Positions 49,815 to 58,191 of a stretch of 64,000 bases of DNA are shown piece by piece. Within the stretch, counting starts at the first letter, position 1. The number at the start of each line of letters is the position of its first letter. The position numbers were made by a program, and so were the translations under genes. The notes under the pieces were generated by a model. That model did no database searches. It was not told the DNA's origin and was given only the letters and a program-made list of their open reading frames with translations. This DNA comes from Bordetella parapertussis (GTDB taxonomy: Bacteria; Pseudomonadota; Gammaproteobacteria; Burkholderiales; SG8-41): positions 21,153 through 85,152 of the forward strand of contig CAMDRT010000017.1 in the NCBI GenBank assembly GCA_945906815.1, in the 5' to 3' direction.

Positions 49815-50495
49815 TCAGCGCTTGACCGCCCTGGGCATTGCCTCGCGCCCTTGCGTGCTCTTCACGTCTTCCCACAATGGCCGCGCCACATTCACCAGTT
49901 CTCCCAACTGCGCGTAACCTGACCCTGACAAACGGCACACCGGATCGAGCAGGCGCGGATCGATGCGTCCGTCTTTCCACACCGCGGGGGTAACGTGCGT
50001 ATGCACGATGCGTCCGAGCACGATGTTGGTGTTGTGATCGGTGATGATCTGTTTCACTTCACATTCGATGTGCGCCCGGGCTTCGAGCACGCGAAACGGT
50101 TTTACTTTTACCGAGGGCGCGGCGGTAAGTCCGGCCCAGCCGAATTCGCTTTCATCGTGCGGGAAATCGGTGGAAGTGAAATTCATTTGTTCCAATACAT
50201 GCATGGTGACGATGTTGGCGACAAATTGCGGCACTTCACGCAGATTGCGCAGACTGTCCTTGATGCCGGTGGAAGCGAACGCGACGTAAGGCGGATCGTT
50301 GCCCATCATGTTGAAATACGAATACGGTGCGACGTTGCTTACGCCCGTGGCGGAAATCGTCGATATCCAGCCGATGGGGCGCGGAATCACGAGCGCGGTC
50401 ATCAGATGATAAAACTCCTGCGCCTGCCATTCGCCGGGGCTGACTTCAAGATCACGGTCTAGCGTTTGCGGCGGTGCGCTGTGCGATGCGGTCAT
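49815..50495 (-). CDS. Flavin reductase-like FMN-binding split-barrel protein
   Basis: The 226-residue protein fits the DIM6/NTAB flavin reductase group: FYHLMTALVIPRPIGWISTI at about 29-48, VSNVAPYSYFNMMGNDPPYV with the flavin-binding loop, and DSLRNLREVPQFVANIV. It probably binds FMN and reduces it with NAD(P)H for a monooxygenase, or acts directly on a flavin substrate. No monooxygenase gene is adjacent. It stands alone on the minus strand. Confidence 0.88.
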   Translation of the reverse strand: MTASHSAPPQTLDRDLEVSPGEWQAQEFYHLMTALVIPRPIGWISTISATGVSNVAPYSYFNMMGNDPPYVAFASTGIKDSLRNLREVPQFVANIVTMHVLEQMNFTSTDFPHDESEFGWAGLTAAPSVKVKPFRVLEARAHIECEVKQIITDHNTNIVLGRIVHTHVTPAVWKDGRIDPRLLDPVCRLSGSGYAQLGELVNVARPLWEDVKSTQGREAMPRAVKR

Positions 50496-50585
50496 TGTGC
50501 TACCTTTATCTGGGTCAACGAAAATAGTAGCACAGTGTCAAACGATGGCGCCGAGAGCCATCCGCTGTGCTGTGTGCGGCATCAC

Positions 50586-50618
50586 AAAAAAACGGCTGCC
50601 GGTAACCTGGCAGCCGTT
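50586..50618 (-). terminator. Rho-independent terminator of the class II aldolase gene
   Basis: AACGGCTGCC (50591-50600) and GGCAGCCGTT (50609-50618) make a perfect 10-bp stem with an 8-base loop. On the minus strand it is followed by seven T residues (50586-50592 as A on the plus strand) and lies 30 bp after the aldolase stop codon. Confidence 0.92.
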
Positions 50619-50647
50619 ACGCATTTCGCGTTAATGCTGATGCGTAT

Positions 50648-51436
50648 TTACTCCATATAGCTCGGGTCGATCTGCGCCATCCAGCGACGCACCGCCGCCC
50701 ACAACAGCGCCGGACCGTCAGAGGTGTTGATGTCTGCCTTTTGCACGATTTGCGTGGTTTGCGTCGCGGTCTTGCGCACCACATCCATCGGCGGATAAAT
50801 CAGTTTGGCGCCGCCCGCTTGCGCCAGCACCTGAATTTCGCAGGCGCTCTCGATACGCCGCATCAAATGAAAGGCATGCCCCATCGTCGGGCCGCAGGTG
50901 AGCAGACCGTGGTTGCGTAGAATCGCCACGTTCTTGTTGCCGAGCGCGGCGGCGATGTGATCGCTTTCCTCGGTATCGTTGGTCACGCCTTCCACGTCGT
51001 AGTAGGCGATCTTGTCGTGCAGGTGCATCGCGCCGAGGTTGATCGGCAGCAAGCCCTGTTCCTGACACGCCACGGCGACGCCCGCCTTCGAGTGCGTGTG
51101 GATCACGCTATGCGCATCTTCGCGCGCCATATGGATCGAGCGATGCACCACAAATCCCGCCATCAGCATCGGATACTGCGACGGTGTGAGCTTGTTGCCA
51201 TCGAGATCGACTTTCAGCAGGTTCGAGGCGGTGATCTCGTGATACATCAAGCCGAACGGGTTAATCAAAAAATGCGATTGGGTGCCGGGTACACGCGACG
51301 AAATGTGGTTGTAAATAATGCTGTGATGCCAGCCCATCTGTGACACCACGCGGTAGGCGCAGGCGAGGTCTACACGGGCTTCCCATTCTTCGGGCGAACA
51401 GGCTATTTTGGGTGCGGCGGTAAGGGGTGCGTTCAT
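50648..51436 (-). CDS. Class II aldolase/adducin family protein
   Basis: The ATG at 51436 follows AAGGAT and gives 262 residues. Zinc ligands appear as HTHS (VIHTHSKAGVAVA) and the later LRNHGLLTCG, with the entrance segment NHISSRVPG near residue 45. Family members are sugar-phosphate aldolases, but also decarboxylase- or isomerase-like proteins in catabolic gene sets; many lone copies have no known substrate. It ends at a strong terminator and is transcribed on its own, divergent from the Tricorn gene. Confidence 0.9.
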   Translation of the reverse strand: MNAPLTAAPKIACSPEEWEARVDLACAYRVVSQMGWHHSIIYNHISSRVPGTQSHFLINPFGLMYHEITASNLLKVDLDGNKLTPSQYPMLMAGFVVHRSIHMAREDAHSVIHTHSKAGVAVACQEQGLLPINLGAMHLHDKIAYYDVEGVTNDTEESDHIAAALGNKNVAILRNHGLLTCGPTMGHAFHLMRRIESACEIQVLAQAGGAKLIYPPMDVVRKTATQTTQIVQKADINTSDGPALLWAAVRRWMAQIDPSYME

Positions 51437-51668
51437 GCGGGTATCCTTAGGGGTTGGAGGAGCTGATGCTAGTTTTGATGCGCGGTCGGGTTTCATTTTA
51501 CGCCCAAGTCCACGCGACACGGAATAGCGCAGGGTGAAAATCCTGGTCCGCGTCCAGATACCGGAATTCGCTATAGCCGTGCGGCAACCGCTGTGCGGGA
51601 AAAAAACTGGCACGCTGGCCGCTGCTCGGTTATCGTTTGCGTATGAAGATCACCGCAAATCATTGATC

Positions 51669-54600
51669 ATGCGTCTGCTCGCTTTTGTTTTTCTTCTGCT
51701 GTCCTCGAGCGCATTCGCCAACGGTGGTTACTTTCGTTACCCCGCGTTGCACGGTGACACGCTGGTGTTTACGGCAGAGGGCGATTTGTGGAAGGCGAGT
51801 GTCGCCGGCGGCCAGGCGCAGCGCCTGACTACGCATCCCGGCATGGAGTCCCACGCGGCCATATCCCCTGATGGGCAGTGGATCGCGTTCACCGCGACCT
51901 ATGAAGGCCCGGCGGAAGCTTATGTGATGCCGTTTGCGGGCGGCGTGCCTAAACGGCTGACCTGGTATGGCGGCCGCGCCGAAGTGAGGGGCTGGTCACC
52001 GCAGGGCGAGGTGCTGGTTTCCACGCGCTATTTCCATCCGCTGAGCCGCTCGCAACTGGTTGCGGTGTCGCGCACCAGTGGCGCGCAGACGGTGGTGCCG
52101 CTTGAGAGCGCGGACACTGCCGCCTTTATCGATGCCAAAACGCTGGTGTACACGCGCGGTAACCGTAGTATTGACAACGTACGCGCCTATCGTGGCGGTG
52201 CGGTTACCACGCTGTGGCGCTTCCCTACTGACGGCGGTGCGGAGGCGGTGGCGCTGACGCAAGCGACCTCCAACAGCGCCAGCCCCATGCACTGGAAGGG
52301 CCGCATCGTGTTTTTGTCGGACCGCGACGGCGTGACCAATCTGTGGTCGATGGATCGCGACGGGCGCAGTCTGCGTCAGCACACGCGGCACCAGGCATTC
52401 GAAGTGCGCGGCGCGGCGATCGCGGGTGACCGTGTGGCCTATCAACTGGGGGCCGATTTGCACCTGCATGACCTGATCAGCGGGCAGGACCACGTGGTGC
52501 CGCTACGCCTGCTATCGGATTTTGATCAGCAGCGCGAGCGTTGGGTGCGCCGGCCGCTGGAGCGCTTTGAAGAAGCCCGGTTGTCGGCCAGCGGGGAACG
52601 TGCCGTGGTTGTCGCGCGCGGACGTGTGGTCACCGCGGGAACGGGGACGTTGCGCCGCGTGAACATCGCCGTGCCCGCGAACAGCCGCGCGCGCAGCGCG
52701 GCATTCATGCCCGACGGGAAATCGGTGCTGGTGGTGTGTGATGCCTCGGGCGAAAACGAACTGTGGCTGTTTCCCGCCGATGGCAGCGGGCCCGGCCGCC
52801 AGTTAACCAGCGACGCCGACACCCTGCGCTGGGAAGGGGTGCCGTCGCCCGACGGCAAATGGATAGTTCACGACGACCGCAAGCAGCGGCTGTGGCTGCT
52901 TGAAGTGGAAAGCGGACGCAACCGGTTGCTGGAGCAGGGCGATGCCTTTGGCAACTGGAATTTCGAAGGCATCAAATGGTCGCCCGACAGTTCCGCGTTT
53001 GTGGTGCAAGTCGCAAACATCGGTAATCAGGGGCGCTATGGGCTGGTGATGTTTCGCGTCGCCGATGGCCAGCGTTTCGCGGTGACCTCGCAGCGTTACA
53101 GCAATTTCTCGCCCGCGTTTTCACCGGATGGGCGCTGGCTGTGGTTTTTGTCGAACCGGAATTTTGTGGCACTGAACGCCACGCCGTGGGGCGAGCGCAA
53201 CATGGGGCCGTTTTTCGACAAGCGTACGCGGGCGTACGCGATTGCTTTGCAGCCGGGCAATCGTTTTCCATTTCAACCGCAGGATGAACTGGCACCACGC
53301 AAGCCGGAGCCACTGGCGCCCGCGCTGCCGGTGTCTGCTGAAACGCAAGCCGCTGCGGCTGCACCACCCACCGCCAAACCGAAGATGTCACCGATTGCGT
53401 GGGACGGACTGGAACAACGTTTGTATGAGGTGCCGCTGGCCTCCGGCAACTACACGCGGCTCGAAAGCGACGGCAGGCGCCTGTGGTATCTCGAAGCTGA
53501 AACCACGCCCGAGCGCAGGACTACGCTAAAGACGCTGGCGATCAACAACACCGGGGAGTTGCCGCAGGTGTTTTTGCCGGACATACGGCAGTTCGCGCTC
53601 TCCGGCGACGGTAGAAAATTGATGCTGCGCCGCTGGGCTGCGTCCGGCGCCGGTGAGTTGTTCATCGTCGATGCCGGCCCGAGACCGCCGCTGGCCGCTG
53701 AACTGTCGCGTCTTCAGGTGCGGCTCAACGACTGGCAATTCAGCGTGTTGCCGCGTGAAGACTGGCGGCAGATTTTCGTGGATGCCTGGCGCATGCACCG
53801 CGACTGGTTCTACGACGCCCATATGCACGGTGTGGATTGGCCGGCGATACGCCGCAAATACGAGGCGCTGCTGCCGCGCGTGACCGACCGCGAGGAATTG
53901 TCGGACTTGCTGGCACAGATGACCGCCGAACTTTCCTTGCTGCATTCTTCGGTGCGCTTTGGCGATTTGCGGCGTGGCGACGAAAACGTCGCACCGGCCA
54001 CGCTTGGCGCATTGCTGGAAAATGCGAACGACGGGGTGCGCATCGCGCGCCTGTATCAGAGTGACCCGGAGCTGATAGACAGTCTGCCGCCGCTGGTGCG
54101 TCCCGAAGTGGGGGCGAAGGCGGGTGACGTGATGGTTGCACTCGACGGCCAGCCGCTGAAAAATATCGCGGCGTTGAGCGTGAACTTGCGCGACAAGGCC
54201 GGCAAGCAGGTGCTGCTTGAATTGCGCACGGCTGAGGGGTCGGTGCGCAAGGTGATCGTGACGCCGGCAGCGGCGGCGCGCGAGACGGAATTCAAACGCC
54301 GCGACTGGGTGTGGCAACGGCGCGAACGTGTCGAGGCAGCATCCAGAGGACGCTTCGGTTATGTTCATCTGCGCGCGATGGGCGCCGCCGATGTGGGGGA
54401 TTTCGCGCGCGATTTTTATCCTGTGGTCGAACGCGAGGGGCTGATCATCGACGTGCGCCAGAACAATGGCGGCAATATCGATTCCATAGTGATTGAAAAG
54501 CTGCTGCGCCGGGCGTGGGCCTATTGGCAGGATCGAAACGGCAGACGCATCTGGAACATGCAGGCTGCGTTTCGCGGCCACATTGTCGTATTGATCGATG

Positions 54601-54956
54601 CCGGCACTTATTCCGACGGCGAAACGTTTGCAGAGGGTATGCGCCGCCTCGGACTTGCAACGCTGGTCGGCAAACGCACAGCGGGTGCGGGCGTATGGCT
54701 GACCGATTCGAACCGGCTGGTGGACGGTGGCCAGGCGCGTGCCGCGGAGAGGGGGCAGATCGGGCTTGAAGGCACCTGGCTGATCGAGGGCAAGGGTGTA
54801 GCGCCTGACATCGAGATCGACAACCCGCCCCACGCCACCTACAAAGGCGAGGATGCGCAGCTTGCAGCGGCGATCCGCATACTGGAAGAAAAGCTTGCGT
54901 CCCGCCCGGTGGTCGAACCGCCTGCACTGAACTATCCGCGAATACCAGGCAAGTGA
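51669..54956 (+). CDS. Tricorn-type S41 protease, exported
   Basis: The ATG at 51669 begins a signal peptide (MRLLAFVFLLLSSSAFANG). The 1095-residue protein has N-terminal propeller blades (about 25-560, with WIAFTATYEGPAEAYVMPF and SPDGRWLWFLSNRN), an internal Pro/Ala linker near 545-575, a core and PDZ region (GDVMVALDGQPLKNIAALSV), and a C-terminal peptidase domain. His759 (SLLHSS) and Ser982 (TYSDGETF) fit the catalytic pair of Tricorn. It should degrade oligopeptides in the periplasm. Tricorn has been studied mostly in archaea and actinobacteria; this periplasmic type occurs in several proteobacterial groups. Confidence 0.9.
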   Translation: MRLLAFVFLLLSSSAFANGGYFRYPALHGDTLVFTAEGDLWKASVAGGQAQRLTTHPGMESHAAISPDGQWIAFTATYEGPAEAYVMPFAGGVPKRLTWYGGRAEVRGWSPQGEVLVSTRYFHPLSRSQLVAVSRTSGAQTVVPLESADTAAFIDAKTLVYTRGNRSIDNVRAYRGGAVTTLWRFPTDGGAEAVALTQATSNSASPMHWKGRIVFLSDRDGVTNLWSMDRDGRSLRQHTRHQAFEVRGAAIAGDRVAYQLGADLHLHDLISGQDHVVPLRLLSDFDQQRERWVRRPLERFEEARLSASGERAVVVARGRVVTAGTGTLRRVNIAVPANSRARSAAFMPDGKSVLVVCDASGENELWLFPADGSGPGRQLTSDADTLRWEGVPSPDGKWIVHDDRKQRLWLLEVESGRNRLLEQGDAFGNWNFEGIKWSPDSSAFVVQVANIGNQGRYGLVMFRVADGQRFAVTSQRYSNFSPAFSPDGRWLWFLSNRNFVALNATPWGERNMGPFFDKRTRAYAIALQPGNRFPFQPQDELAPRKPEPLAPALPVSAETQAAAAAPPTAKPKMSPIAWDGLEQRLYEVPLASGNYTRLESDGRRLWYLEAETTPERRTTLKTLAINNTGELPQVFLPDIRQFALSGDGRKLMLRRWAASGAGELFIVDAGPRPPLAAELSRLQVRLNDWQFSVLPREDWRQIFVDAWRMHRDWFYDAHMHGVDWPAIRRKYEALLPRVTDREELSDLLAQMTAELSLLHSSVRFGDLRRGDENVAPATLGALLENANDGVRIARLYQSDPELIDSLPPLVRPEVGAKAGDVMVALDGQPLKNIAALSVNLRDKAGKQVLLELRTAEGSVRKVIVTPAAAARETEFKRRDWVWQRRERVEAASRGRFGYVHLRAMGAADVGDFARDFYPVVEREGLIIDVRQNNGGNIDSIVIEKLLRRAWAYWQDRNGRRIWNMQAAFRGHIVVLIDAGTYSDGETFAEGMRRLGLATLVGKRTAGAGVWLTDSNRLVDGGQARAAERGQIGLEGTWLIEGKGVAPDIEIDNPPHATYKGEDAQLAAAIRILEEKLASRPVVEPPALNYPRIPGK

Positions 54957-55065
54957 TCCGCTACACATTCGTCGTAAAATCTGCTTCGTAAAGTAGGAAA
55001 TCGTAGGTTGGGCTGCGCAGGCTCAGCTCTTTATAAGTGCGGAAGTTTTTCACAGGATAATCCAC

Positions 55066-56007
55066 ATGCTGCCTACCCCAAGCTTCCACCATCTGCATCT
55101 GAATTCGGTCAATCCCGATGCCGCGATCGACTTTTATGTGCGGCAGTTCGCGAGTACCGCAAAGACCACCTGGGGCGGCCTGCCGGCGCTGCAGTCGCCG
55201 AATGACGTGCTGCTGCTGTTCAACAAAGTCGATACCGCGCCGGCGATAGCGCCGCAGAGCGCGATCTGGCATTTCGGCTGGTATGTTACCGATGTGCGCA
55301 AATCTCTCGAAACCTACAAGACTCGTCCCGAGGTCAAGCTGCTGCCGCTCTACACCACGGACGAGGGCGGTCATGTGTTGATCAACAGCGATACTTGGCC
55401 CAACGTCGGTGGCATGCTCGGACTGACCCAAGCGCAGATTGCCGAGGCCAAGGCCAAAGGCGTTAAGCCGCCGGGCGGCGGCGGATTCGCCTACATGCAG
55501 GGGCCCGAGCAGGTGCTGGTGGAGTACATGGGCGACTTTACCGCCGAGCGCTTCAATCATGTGCATCTGTACCAGGAAGATACGTTTTGCGCCCAACTCT
55601 GGTATCAAAAGCATCTGAATGCCCCGGTGATGCCAGGGCGTGAAAGCCCGGCGCCGATGACAGAGGCCAACTGCAAAGTGCCGCGCGGCGCCGACCGCAC
55701 CTGGCCGGCACTCAATCGCGAAGGCATGTTCCGCACCCCCAGAGCCGCGGTGCTGTTTGGTGATGTGGCGCTGACTTGGTACGCGCCGCAGGGCGAGCAG
55801 CCGCTGGTGAGCACGCGCGGCCAGCTCTACGATCACATCGCGTTTGGCGTTGCCGATCTCGATGCCTGGATCGCCAAGCTGAAGAGTGAGCAGGTGACGT
55901 TTCTCGAAGGCCCGTACCCGCTCGGTGACACGCGCGCGGTGATGATAGAAGGCCCGAGCCGCGAAGCGCTGGAGCTGGTCGAGGTTAAACCTAGAAACGG
56001 CAGTTGA
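55066..56007 (+). CDS. VOC (glyoxalase/extradiol dioxygenase) superfamily protein
   Basis: A 313-residue protein with at least two beta-alpha-beta-beta-beta modules. The first is FHHLHLNSVNPDAAIDFYVR at 7-26 with WHFGWYV, the next FNHVHLYQEDTFCAQLWYQK at about 165-184 with DHIAFGVADLDAWIAKL near the end. His residues in FHHLH, FNHVH and DHIAF suit a metal site. The substrate is unknown; it may be a dioxygenase or lyase of aromatic or methyl-ketone metabolism. Its last codons and stop (PRNGS*) lie inside the left inverted repeat of the MITE-like element, so the native C-terminus was probably replaced. An AGGAT site precedes the ATG. Confidence 0.82.
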   Translation: MLPTPSFHHLHLNSVNPDAAIDFYVRQFASTAKTTWGGLPALQSPNDVLLLFNKVDTAPAIAPQSAIWHFGWYVTDVRKSLETYKTRPEVKLLPLYTTDEGGHVLINSDTWPNVGGMLGLTQAQIAEAKAKGVKPPGGGGFAYMQGPEQVLVEYMGDFTAERFNHVHLYQEDTFCAQLWYQKHLNAPVMPGRESPAPMTEANCKVPRGADRTWPALNREGMFRTPRAAVLFGDVALTWYAPQGEQPLVSTRGQLYDHIAFGVADLDAWIAKLKSEQVTFLEGPYPLGDTRAVMIEGPSREALELVEVKPRNGS

Positions 56008-56226
56008 CCGCTCGCGATTCTACTAACCTCTTGATGACCTTATGGTTTTTCATGCTATCAACGATCACCCGTTTGGTGACAGCGCTACGGGGCGTATCGA
56101 ACGGTTCTGCCGGCGCATGGCTGCGTTGCAACTCCTCGGAATACATTGAGTATTCCTCGTCGTTGCGCCTTGCCCTGCACCCCCATAACCGCACGCTCCA
56201 CCCCGTCCAACTACCGTTTCTAGGTT
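55988..56226. mobile_element. MITE-like element with 19-bp terminal inverted repeats
   Basis: AACCTAGAAACGGCAGTTG at 55988-56006 and CAACTACCGTTTCTAGGTT at 56208-56226 are complementary in 18 of 19 positions. The 239-bp interval has no gene; it contains a hairpin at 56138-56156 (GGAATAC, ATTGA, GTATTCC). The left end overlaps the last codons of the VOC gene, supplying its stop. Size, terminal repeats and lack of coding content suggest a miniature inverted-repeat transposable element. A clear target-site duplication was not found. Confidence 0.65.
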
Positions 56227-56235
56227 AAATAGTTG

Positions 56236-57393
56236 ATGATCTATCTGGTCGTACTGATTTCCGTATTGAGCCAGATCGGTTTCGGCGGCAGCCGCGTTGC
56301 GGTTACGCTGTATGCGCTTGAACTGGGCGCCAACCAGCTCACGGTCGGGGTGATGGTTGCGCTGTTCTCGCTGTCCCCGATGTTTCTATCCATCGCGTTG
56401 GGCAGACTGTCGGACCGAGTGTCGCCGCATCTGCCGATGATTTGGGGATCGGTGATGATGATGGTGGCCCTGCTGCTGCCGCTGGCGGCACCGGGACTTG
56501 CGAGCTTGTGCGTGTTGGCGTTTCTGAATGGCCTCGGTCATCTGGTATTCAGCATTCCGCTTGAGGCCGCGGTCGGCGGCGTCGGTGGACCACAACACCG
56601 GGCGCGCAATTACGCGCTGATCACCATGGGATGGTCGGTGGCCAATTTTCTGGGGCCGCTGATTACGGGCGTGTTGATCGACACGATAGGCAATCAGCGC
56701 GTGTTTTGGCTGCTGGCGCTATTTGTGGCGCTGCCGATCCCGCTGCTGTGGTGGCGGCCACGGCTGCTGCCTAATACGCCCAAGCCCGCTGCGGGAGAAG
56801 CCCGCACGCCCAAGAGCGTGTTTGATCTGTGGCGCATACCGGCCTTGCGCGCCACCTTCATCGCCGGTGGCATCATAGGTTCGGCGCAGGATCTGTTTCA
56901 GTTTTATATGCCGGTGTACGGCCATGCGGTGGGGCTATCGGCATCCGCGATCGGCACGGTACTCGGCATGGTCGCGCTGGCGGCCTTTGTGATTCGCGCT
57001 GCCATTCCTTTCCTCGTGAAAAAAATGAGCGAGGCCACCATACTGACGTCAGCGATTTTCGTGGCGGCACTGGCTTATCTGCTGCTGCCGTTTTTTGTGA
57101 ATGCTTACGCGCTGGCGGTGATTGCCTTTTTGCTCGGCCTGGGTGTGGGTTGCGCGCAGCCGATGATTATGTCCTTACTGTATGTCTTGGCGCCGGCGGG
57201 CCGCATTGCAGAGGCGATAGGCCTCTACAAAACCTTAAGAAGCGTCACGCACGTGGTGATCCCGGTATTCTTTGGCACTGTGGGCACGGCATTTGGATTC
57301 AAAACCGTGTTCCTGTCAAATTCGGGCATACTGGCTTGCGGCGGTTATCTGCAAAGTCGCACAGATCAAGTAAAGCGCGGATCAACGCCTTGA
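56236..57393 (+). CDS. MFS transporter
   Basis: The 385-residue protein starts MIYLVVLISVLSQIGFGGSR at the ATG at 56236 (a TTG immediately before it is less likely). Twelve hydrophobic helices and the A-motif-like LGRLSDRVSPHLP after helix 2 identify the family. The close of the protein is short and polar (LQSRTDQVKRGSTP). Its start lies 9 bp after the MITE-like element, which may supply or disturb its promoter. With the following hydrolase and ThDP enzyme genes it may form a catabolic uptake unit. Confidence 0.85.
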   Translation: MIYLVVLISVLSQIGFGGSRVAVTLYALELGANQLTVGVMVALFSLSPMFLSIALGRLSDRVSPHLPMIWGSVMMMVALLLPLAAPGLASLCVLAFLNGLGHLVFSIPLEAAVGGVGGPQHRARNYALITMGWSVANFLGPLITGVLIDTIGNQRVFWLLALFVALPIPLLWWRPRLLPNTPKPAAGEARTPKSVFDLWRIPALRATFIAGGIIGSAQDLFQFYMPVYGHAVGLSASAIGTVLGMVALAAFVIRAAIPFLVKKMSEATILTSAIFVAALAYLLLPFFVNAYALAVIAFLLGLGVGCAQPMIMSLLYVLAPAGRIAEAIGLYKTLRSVTHVVIPVFFGTVGTAFGFKTVFLSNSGILACGGYLQSRTDQVKRGSTP

Positions 57394-57451
57394 ATGTCAG
57401 GCTGGAAGTTGCATCCCGGGGCTGGGACAAAATGACCACAGGAGATTTTGC

Positions 57452-58162
57452 ATGACACAACTGGTATTCATACATGGCCCCGGCGCGGGCGCCTGCGCTG
57501 ACGCTTATTACTACCAACTCAGGCATTTTCCGAACAGCGTGGCACCCACTTTGCCGGGGCACCTCGAAGGCGAGCGCTGTGTGGATGTGGCACGTTATAC
57601 CGAATGGGTGCGCGGCTGGCTGTGGGCGCAGGGCAAGCACAAAGATCTGGTGCTGGTGGGCTATACGCTGGGCGCATCCATTGCGTTGCAATATGGGCTG
57701 GATTATCCGGATGAAGTGCGTGGCCTGGTGGTGATGACGGTCTCGGCACGGCCCAAGGTGCGCGCGCCGGACACCTACGAGATGCGGCTGCGGGCCGCGA
57801 AAGACCCTCAAGCCTACGCCGAATGGCTGGCGTTTCAGTTGCGCGCGATGCAGTTCGTGGAGCCTGAATTGCGCGAGCGCTTGCTGGCGCGGCATAAACA
57901 GGTGGGCCCGATGTCGCAATACCATGATCTGATGACCATAGACGCTTTTGATGTGCGCGAGCGCATCGCATCGCTCAAACCGAAATTGCTGCTGCTGCGT
58001 GGCTTGGCCGATCACGGCAATCCGCCGGAGTACGAAAAAGAAATCCATGACGCAGTGCCCGGCTCGCAGTACATCAAACTTCCCGGCGCCGGGCATTTCC
58101 CGCCGACCGAGTTTCCAGACCAAATCAATCCGCTGATCGAGGCATTTGTTGCTGCCCTGTGA
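57452..58162 (+). CDS. Alpha/beta hydrolase with Thr at the nucleophile position
   Basis: The 236-residue protein has the alpha/beta hydrolase fold: the oxyanion loop VFIHGPGAGACAD at 5-17, the nucleophile elbow LVGYTLGASIALQYG at 68-82, the acid region GLADHGNPPEY with Asp187 and His215 in GAGHFPPTEFP. In the usual G-x-S-x-G the Ser is Thr72 here. Either Thr acts as nucleophile, or the protein lost hydrolysis and works as a lyase or binding protein; the Asp and His are kept. The AGGAGA site precedes the ATG. The gene is 58 bp after the MFS gene and 30 bp before the ThDP enzyme gene. Confidence 0.86.
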   Translation: MTQLVFIHGPGAGACADAYYYQLRHFPNSVAPTLPGHLEGERCVDVARYTEWVRGWLWAQGKHKDLVLVGYTLGASIALQYGLDYPDEVRGLVVMTVSARPKVRAPDTYEMRLRAAKDPQAYAEWLAFQLRAMQFVEPELRERLLARHKQVGPMSQYHDLMTIDAFDVRERIASLKPKLLLLRGLADHGNPPEYEKEIHDAVPGSQYIKLPGAGHFPPTEFPDQINPLIEAFVAAL

Positions 58163-58191
58163 CCTGGTAGCTGTGTGCTAAGGAAAACACG

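Noticed and set aside
53526..54968. 480-codon minus-strand frame opposite the Tricorn peptidase domain
   Set aside because: A shadow of high-GC codon bias; the plus strand carries the catalytic residues.
56004..56228. 74-codon open frame inside the MITE-like element
   Set aside because: It follows the inverted repeats and hairpin, and reads as non-protein sequence; no ribosome binding site.
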